From positions 148,967 through 162,964 of the forward strand of contig NW_003147283.1 in assembly GCF_000003605.2 (NCBI RefSeq): a stretch of 13,998 bases of DNA, written 5' to 3'. Below the pieces are notes generated by a model. It was not told where the DNA came from, ran no database searches, and was given only the letters and a program-made list of their open reading frames with translations. Origin of the DNA: Saccoglossus kowalevskii. Taxonomy: Eukaryota; Hemichordata; Enteropneusta; Harrimaniidae. Positions 8,661 to 13,998 of the stretch are shown here, in pieces; within the stretch, counting starts at the first letter, position 1; each line of letters opens with the position of its first letter. The position numbers were made by a program, and so were the translations under genes.

Positions 8661-8878
8661 TTCAAGTAATTGAAAAAATATACACCAGTTGCCAATTGAA
8701 CACTATTCCCCCTACCCTCAAGAAATTGAACAATGTTCCCCCATCCCTAAGAAATTGGCGATGTCTTCCTGTGCTTAAGAAATTGAACGATGTTATTACG
8801 TCGTCAAGAAACTGAATAATATTCTTCTTGTTTGAGAAATTAGGAAATGTTCTCCTGTCCTCGAAATATTGTATTATG
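8661..8878. repeat. Degenerate minisatellite, period about 29 bp, about 8 units
   Basis: A unit resembling CAAGAAATTGAACAATGTTC followed by a C-rich CCCCATCC tail recurs head to tail. The core AAGAAATTG begins at 8720, 8749 and 8777, and as AAGAAACTG at 8806. Diverged units lie upstream (AAGTAATTG at 8664; AATTGAAC near 8694) and downstream (GAGAAATTA at 8834; a form with GAAATATTG at 8861). Spacings are 26-30, 29, 28, 29, 28 and 27. The central units are the best preserved. A 62-codon open frame overlaps the array, but the spacings are not multiples of three, so the array is not coding. Confidence 0.8.
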
Positions 8879-9037
8879 CTGGGGACTATACAATGTCACA
8901 ATTGGGACAGTATTGAATGTGTTATGTGTTATTTCATGTCAACTACTCAGTATGTCTATATATACACATGTATATATATAATTTCAGTTTTGTTAATATT
9001 ACTCTTGCACTTTCCTATTTAGTTTCTTTGTTTTATC

Positions 9038-9072
9038 ATGGTAATTTAAGATGCCATGGGATATATTACCAT
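9038..9072. repeat. 8-bp inverted repeat
   Basis: ATGGTAAT (9038-9045) pairs with ATTACCAT (9065-9072) over a 19-base loop. Confidence 0.45.
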
Positions 9073-9458
9073 TGTTATAAGTACAGTATCCTGTGAATTT
9101 AACCTTCAATTAATTCCTGTGGATTGTCTGAGTAGTACCATTCTATTGCTTTATTTATTTCCTTGTGGATGTTTGTTGTATTACAAGAAAAAATACGTAT
9201 ACAGTTACGCGATCACGTTTTGGACAATACCGAATATACAATACTCTCCGGTCTTTGACCAGAAAATTAGCCACGTGAACACACTGACTAACCGACACCC
9301 CTAGGTGGTTGTAGTATTATGCGTAATTGCTGACCGTCACGAGATCCTGCCAAGTATTCCTCAGTTACAGTGCCCGAAATGTATGTCTTTAGTTGGCTTT
9401 TTCAAGGTTTTGACGGTCTGACTAACACGAACATCGTGTCAACGACCAAATACGAGTG

Positions 9459-9480
9459 CACGGTCGTGACGTCACGGTCG
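9459..9480. promoter_or_regulatory. CRE palindrome CGTGACGTCACG flanked by direct repeats
   Basis: CGTGACGTCACG (9465-9476) is a perfect 12-bp palindrome containing the full CRE TGACGTCA. CACGGTCG occurs at 9459-9466 and 9473-9480, so the site sits within a 14-bp-period duplication. A further ACGTCA lies just downstream near 9487. Confidence 0.35.
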
Positions 9481-9720
9481 ATGTGTACGTCATGTCTACT
9501 GTCCGATGTGCACTGTGCTAACGTTTCAAGATATTACTTAACTTTTCGAGCCCAGGTTGTATTTTTGAGTTTGGAACAAAACTGATGATCGTCTAGTGTG
9601 AGGTGTTCTTTGTGTTTTAGTCGTATTTGCACCAGGTCCATAGCACAGATAGTAGCGATACAGACGTACTTGTTCACTGAACACGATTATATGTCAGTAT
9701 TTTTTTTTATTAAATGATAT

Positions 9721-9734
9721 TATTTGATCAAATA
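9721..9734. repeat. 14-bp perfect palindrome TATTTGATCAAATA
   Basis: Exact self-complementary 14-mer in AT-rich sequence. It contains two opposed TTTGATC cores resembling TCF/LEF sites. Confidence 0.5.
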
Positions 9735-10125
9735 TGACTTACATATTGACCAATGATAAAATTGTCTGCAATCGACAATGACACTTTAATTGACATTGTG
9801 CTTTCAATAAAAAATAGGTATGATATTTCCTAACTGAACATATCGAATTTTATTGCGTGTCGTTTCCCGTCGGAATACAAACTACTAATTGAATGCAAGT
9901 CAGCTGCACTTGGAATACGCACGTTTTCCCCACTGACTTGTAGTATTGTGAATTGAAGGTAAAAGCATTTCCAATCCATGGGTCAAGGCGTTTGGGTCAT
10001 GTCAGCCCTTATAGTACATTTCACCGTTAATCGCATCTTCTGCATGTCAAGATCAGGCTAAATTCGATCAGCGTCTTTCTAGTTTACTGTATCATTTGTA
10101 GTATGTTTCAACGCAACAAAGCGCT

Positions 10126-10197
10126 GAGGGCGCTCTATAGTACAGAGTACTAGTGCTAAACTTAAACTGAAAGTATTATATGTATTGGAACGCCCTC
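10126..10197. repeat. Imperfect inverted repeat enclosing a second small hairpin
   Basis: GAGGGCG (10126-10132) is the reverse complement of CGCCCTC (10191-10197). With flanking bases the match is about 10 of 12. Inside, TAGTAC and GTACTA (10138-10152) pair around AGA. It could be a very small decayed inverted-repeat element. CCGAGGGTGT recurs at about 10507 and 10703, so a repeat family is possible. Confidence 0.3.
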
Positions 10198-12360
10198 GGT
10201 CACAACGGACAGCGACTACAAATTGAAAATACATTATATTCTTTGTATTGCTGGTGAGATACTGTATGCACCATATGATGGGTTCAGAGAGGCGCAACCG
10301 ACATGCACCCAAGACTAAAACTCTCGCTCTACCACAAGTAATGCTAATCGACAAACTGAATGAAGTATTTGTAAAAGTTCAACCTGTCGATTTCACCGTC
10401 AATGAAGAAAGGCCTGGGGGAAAAAGTTTGTTTCGATTTTTCTTCTCAAGCATAGTGATGAGATAAACAACGTGATAGATGACAACCAGACAATAAAATA
10501 AAGATACCGAGGGTGTTATAATGTTGCGTTAGTTTTATGAGAACATTGAGAGTAGAATCCTACCAAAAGTGTTTTTCTGATTGACACCAAGACGTCTAGC
10601 GATGTCTACATTAGATAGGATACTTGTTAGATTTATAAACTGCTCGTCCCTGACCTATTGTATCGTCCCATGTGTGCTCGGTGTATTATCGTAAAAGCAG
10701 CCCGAGGGTGTATCCACCCATCATCGGTTCATCCGTGAAATTTTCGACAGCGACTGCTCCGCGTGCAGCTGAACTGTCAAATCACGTGGCCCAGCATATC
10801 ATATCGCTGACCCACCATGACGGTTTTTAACCGATTCTGATTACAGACCCGGTTTTGCCGCTGGCTATCAACCACGTACTTCTAGTTCTGATAAATCCTC
10901 CATCGGAATACCGCTTTATTGCTTTTAATCAGACAACGATTGTCAGTGGTTATGGCATGCAAAGTGCGGAAGCTATAAACCCTAGTGTGTTGAGCACTTG
11001 GTACGGTTTACGTGAACTCCCCGTAATGGAGACTGACAGATAACGGCAGAGAGATAAACAAATACAATAATTTCACAATCAATTTGATATTGCCCAGATG
11101 TCTAGGGGGTCTAATAGCGAAACGATTGTTCTAGATAATTTTTTTAATTCTTTTTTAACGGTGAGAGTGACCGATGTAAACTGTCGCCATGGTCCGAGTC
11201 GTCGTGGTTAATTGCCGTGACGTGGAGTTGCAACAGGTTGTTTCTTGGGCATTCCCGCGACTCATCGCTCACTTGATATCACGAATCTTCTCACCAATTC
11301 AAACAAATTCAAAGCTACTTGGGTTGTTTCGCACTTAATGTGAGAAAAAAAAATTGGCGATATATCGTATCTTCAATCCAGAAACAGAATGTAAAAAAAT
11401 GGCTCAAGCTTCAACAGACTGTTCACAAAACAGTTTAGTAAGTTTTCATTTAATATTAAACATAGTTACCCTAGGACATTTGTGTTTATTAATGAAAGAA
11501 TCAGGGAACTGGAAATGATCCCCTAGTCGACGCCGTCGTATCTTAAGCGAGATGTGTTCACCCATCGCTACATTACAGCTTCCCAAGTCAGTCGCCGCCA
11601 CGCACGGTAATTGAAGCTTGCGGCAATGTTTTAGCAGCCAAATGATATGTCACTTATGCAATTACAATCATCGATCTGGAAACAACATCAGATAAGCCGT
11701 TGTTTGTTTTCCCTAATCCATTTCTCGTTGCGCGCCGCGATAATGGATAGCCGAGCGAACGTGAGAGGGGAAACCCTCCCAGGGGGAAGACGAATGCTAG
11801 CTCTGTTAAACCAACAACATCATCCAGTGTGTTTAACTGAGCGCTATTAAATAATAAACCGTGTATTTCTTCTCCCTTTATCACAAATAGCGATCTTTGC
11901 AAAGTGCAATCAAATTACAGCGTTGCAATTCTTTCCATGTTAATTTCCAATATAATTGTGCGCCTAAGGCGGAATGGAATCCACGGACGACAGCTGCCTG
12001 GTTCGTTCCCCACTCTCAGAAAATATCGCTTGATTATTTGTTCTCTGTAGGGAATAATTCAACATAGTGAAATAAGAGACATCGTGCAGTTCAGTTGCCG
12101 GCGGCTATAGGGTAGTGATATTAGCTTGGTGGATATCGTAAAACACATCTCCGCCTGCCCTCTATTAACCCTAACCGTATGCACTAAAAGAACTACTGAA
12201 TTAGGTCACGGAGATTTCTATACCGCGCTGGATTTTATGTTATGGTTTATAAACACGGGTCAGTTTCTCGGGGTGTCGCTGTGAGTAATCTAAGCATATC
12301 AGTATTGGCGGGTTTTACAATGTTTTAAATATTAACGTAATGTAAGTGCATTGGTGTTGT
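10198..12360. other. Non-coding stretch with scattered short frames
   Basis: No gene supported. A 49-codon frame (11189-11338) starts in GTCGCCATGG but encodes nothing recognisable. A GC-richer patch near 11725-11800 contains small hairpins such as GAGGG-GAAA-CCCTC and overlapping frames on both strands. Confidence 0.5.
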
Positions 12361-12540
12361 GCACATACTGTGGCTACATGTGTACGTGAGACGAATGCAA
12401 AATATGTAATTGATTGTAATTGGTGTGGGTACGCGAGTCGGTGGTGTGTGGTTAGAATGATCGGCGAGTTTGTGGTTTGTTGTTGGTCATCGAGGAGTGG
12501 CGTAAATAGAATACGAGTTATAACTGATAGTACTGTTAAG
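12361..12540 (+). other. Strongly G-over-C skewed segment
   Basis: By hand count the plus strand here has about 58 G and 19 C. In 12421-12480 it has 27 G, 5 C and 80% G+T. Both strands remain open for more than 70 codons across it (12346-12561 plus, 12315-12566 minus), partly because of this bias. The cause is unknown; GT-rich low complexity, transcription-linked skew or an old simple-repeat origin are all possible. Confidence 0.6.
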
Positions 12541-12771
12541 AAAACAATTAGACTCGAATGACACATAGAGGCAACTAATATAAACGGTACTTATATATTG
12601 TCATGTGATATTTAAACACCAAGCAAACTGCACTAGCACTAAACTGTCCACTATATAATCTAAAGAATTCTGCATAGAATTATTATGCCACTCCCCTTGC
12701 TATCATAAAGAAAATTGGCAAAGCAATAACTAAATTAGAATTCGTGAGAAAAAAAAATTCTGATACTAGCG

Positions 12772-12789
12772 CTGTTCAACGTCGAACAG
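12772..12789. repeat. Near-perfect 18-bp palindrome
   Basis: CTGTTC and GAACAG flank AACGTC, with one mispaired position in the centre. Confidence 0.45.
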
Positions 12790-13016
12790 TTGGTTGTTTT
12801 CAGTTTTCATTAAAATACAATTTAATTTAAAACATTTAATAGGTGTCACGAACAAGCCTAATGTAATGTAAATTAAAATAATATATGAATATTGATACAT
12901 ATATAAGACAATGCACACTTATCGAGGTTGAATGTCGCAGGCTGGGTCGATCTCGACTATGAAAACAATATATATTGTAGTACACTTTTTTTAATCTATC
13001 AGATGACTAAAATGAA

Positions 13017-13028
13017 AGTCACGTGACT
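13017..13028. promoter_or_regulatory. CACGTG palindrome matching the CLEAR/USF site
   Basis: AGTCACGTGACT is a perfect palindrome. Its inner GTCACGTGAC is the exact consensus for TFEB/MITF-type (CLEAR) and USF bHLH-zip factors. No adjacent gene is seen. Confidence 0.3.
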
Positions 13029-13104
13029 ATTCATTGTGATGACACCTCTTATCGTTTACAGGTGCAAAGCTTATCACTACATTATTATTTGTGAACAATT
13101 AAGT

Positions 13105-13148
13105 AATTATAGTTTTAGGAATGTTTATTTTCAATTATAGTTACAGGA
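13105..13148 (+). repeat. 28-bp-period tandem duplication
   Basis: AATTATAGTTTTAGGA (13105-13120) recurs as AATTATAGTTACAGGA (13133-13148), 14 of 16 identical. Confidence 0.6.
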
Positions 13149-13387
13149 GTTCGTAAAGTTGCATTCACACTTTATAAATCTACGCGGTATCGTCCCCTGA
13201 ACATTATATGCACCACACAATGTTGACAATGTGGAGTGAGAAAATAAACTTAAATGGGCTTTAGTTGGATTTCATTGAATAACATTGTAGGTATGTATGT
13301 CTAGGGAATAAGAACCCCAAGTACTTAAAAAAATGAAACGTATGAAAAGGTCAAGAAAGAACATCTATTTTCATCCGTTTTACCAAA

Positions 13388-13418
13388 ACAACATTTTTAA
13401 AACAACAACAACATTTTT
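13388..13418 (+). repeat. 20-bp-period duplication
   Basis: ACAACATTTTT occurs at 13388-13398 and 13408-13418, joined by an AAC-rich spacer. Confidence 0.6.
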
Positions 13419-13466
13419 GCACATGTTATATTTAGCTCATTCAAAATGGAGAAATGTTTTACATAT

Positions 13467-13474
13467 ATGCAAAT
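13467..13474 (+). promoter_or_regulatory. POU octamer ATGCAAAT, copy 1
   Basis: Exact octamer, within TATGCAAATGA. The same 11-mer recurs 223 bp downstream. Confidence 0.25.
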
Positions 13475-13689
13475 GAATGCAATTGTGACATAGAATGTTT
13501 ACATTACTGAACACATTGGTAAATAATATCATTCAAACACGGTCTGAAATGTTTTAATAACGATAGTAGTTGCCTTCTGAAGTTGAACATTTGAATAACT
13601 AACAAAGGTTTTTACTTTTTAATATATCATCGGTATGAATCCGAAGTATTGAATAAGTGAAAAGGGAGAGGACGATTATGTGAATTTGT

Positions 13690-13697
13690 ATGCAAAT
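13690..13697 (+). promoter_or_regulatory. POU octamer ATGCAAAT, copy 2
   Basis: Exact octamer, within a second TATGCAAATGA. Confidence 0.25.
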
Positions 13698-13890
13698 GAT
13701 TTATTTTTCATTCATGGTTTTCCTGAATGTTTATCACAATCTCAGCATCGATTGACTTCTCCCAGCTAAAATAACAATTCTGTCAGTAGTGTTATCACCA
13801 GTTCACGCCAGCCTTATCATGGCATGGGTAAATACTTCTTAACGTATCAACGACTTTACGTAAAATAAGTACAGTCGAAAATGTCTCTAA

Positions 13891-13974
13891 AATTAGGAAC
13901 CACCACGGGACGAAGGGGTGTTGTGAGGGCGTAGCCCGGATCAACTCCCCAAATGTCCCGTGGTGTTACTAATT
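13891..13974. repeat. Long imperfect foldback (inverted repeat), possible MITE or structured RNA
   Basis: The sequence can fold over its whole 84 bases. AATTAG (13891-13896) pairs with CTAATT (13969-13974). CACCACGGGAC (13901-13911) pairs perfectly with GTCCCGTGGTG (13955-13965). GGGGTGTTG (13915-13923) pairs with CAACTCCCC (13942-13950) with one mismatch. GGGC (13927-13930) closes a three-base loop with GCCC (13934-13937). Small internal loops separate the stems. The core is GC-rich within AT-rich flanks. It could be a decayed palindromic transposable element or a transcribed hairpin. The plus strand also contains GGATCAACTCC (13938-13948), which fits the degenerate pol III B-box GGWTCRANTCC, and TTTT follows at 13984. 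No tRNA cloverleaf can be drawn, because the bases flanking the B-box do not form a T-arm. Confidence 0.7.
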
Positions 13975-13998
13975 CACTGACTGCTTTTATTTAAAGCG

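Larger units (their letters stand above)
8879..10125. other. AT-rich non-coding stretch
   Basis: A TA-rich run (8955-8980) follows the minisatellite. The frame at 9056-9304 begins in GCCATGG and encodes a hydrophobic, AT-driven peptide of no known family. A possible polyadenylation signal AATAAA lies at 9806-9811 without an associated gene. Confidence 0.5.
12541..13890. other. AT-rich non-coding stretch
   Basis: No open frame over 60 codons. It contains the listed palindromes, the two octamers and AT-rich hairpins such as ATATATG/CATATAT at 12881-12904 and AATTCT/AGAATT at 12666-12681. Confidence 0.6.

Noticed and set aside
8627-8815. 62-codon frame across the minisatellite, giving a repeated LKKLN-like peptide
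   Set aside because: Unit spacings of 28-29 bp shift the frame, so the repeat was not maintained as protein.
9056-9304. 82-codon frame starting in GCCATGG with hydrophobic segments
   Set aside because: Hydrophobicity follows from T-rich sequence, and no family is recognisable.
11189-11338. 49-codon frame starting in GTCGCCATGG
   Set aside because: Good start context, but the peptide is short and unrecognised, with no other gene signals.
12166-12177. Telomere-like TTAACCCTAACC
   Set aside because: Only about two repeat units, which is expected by chance and not an interstitial telomere array.
7966-13583. Shared 11-mer GCCTTCTGAAG near 7966 and 13573
   Set aside because: Flanks do not match, and the core is a short palindrome, so this is coincidence.
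13870-13990. tRNA gene at the terminal foldback
   Set aside because: The B-box-like 11-mer is present, but its flanks do not pair as a T-arm and no A-box or acceptor stem is found.
1-13998. CRISPR array, bacterial operons, ribosome binding sites, or integrated virus
   Set aside because: No regularly spaced repeats with unique spacers, no dense coding, no ribosome-binding-site and start pairs, and no viral protein similarity were seen. The coding density is that of animal non-coding DNA.

Overview
This window looks like non-coding nuclear DNA from an animal, most likely an invertebrate with an AT-rich genome. It is not bacterial, organellar or viral. No open frame exceeds 110 codons in 14 kb, no two open frames form an operon-like series, and no translated frame resembles a protein family I can name. 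CpG is not obviously depleted (12 CpG in the 134 bp element at 2961-3094), which argues against a vertebrate. Short terminal-inverted-repeat elements, a degenerate minisatellite and an AAAC-tailed sequence are usual components of invertebrate intergenic or intronic DNA. The species cannot be named from the sequence alone.

Layout. 1-2800 is AT-rich unique-looking sequence with one full CRE palindrome and a 14-A run. 2800-3500 holds a perfect 12-bp hairpin and a complete 134-bp MITE-like element (2961-3094) with 17-bp perfect terminal inverted repeats. 3500-4650 is AT-rich with a triple GCTAATTA homeodomain-type cluster. 4650-5580 has two copies of the palindrome CGGTCACTGACC and several weak open frames. 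5584-5663 is a second, inverted, 3'-truncated copy of the same MITE. 5665-7600 carries short inverted repeats, a sequence ending in (AAAC)n at 6642-6660, and a DR1 nuclear-receptor-type repeat at 7559-7571. 7600-8650 has a possible core promoter: two NRF1-like palindromes around a TATA box and initiator-like sequence. 8661-8878 is a degenerate tandem array with a period near 29 bp. 8880-12340 is mostly featureless, with a CRE palindrome at 9465-9476 and an imperfect inverted repeat at 10126-10197. 12361-12540 is strongly G-over-C skewed. 12560-13880 is AT-rich with a CACGTG palindrome and two POU octamers. The window ends with a long imperfect foldback at 13891-13974 that contains a pol III B-box-like 11-mer and is followed by a TTTT run.

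No protein-coding or RNA gene is called with confidence. The supportable content is repeats and mobile-element fragments, plus candidate regulatory palindromes. The motif matches are sequence matches only; most have no evidence of function. The best-supported object is the two-copy MITE family. The terminal foldback is the most unusual single structure.
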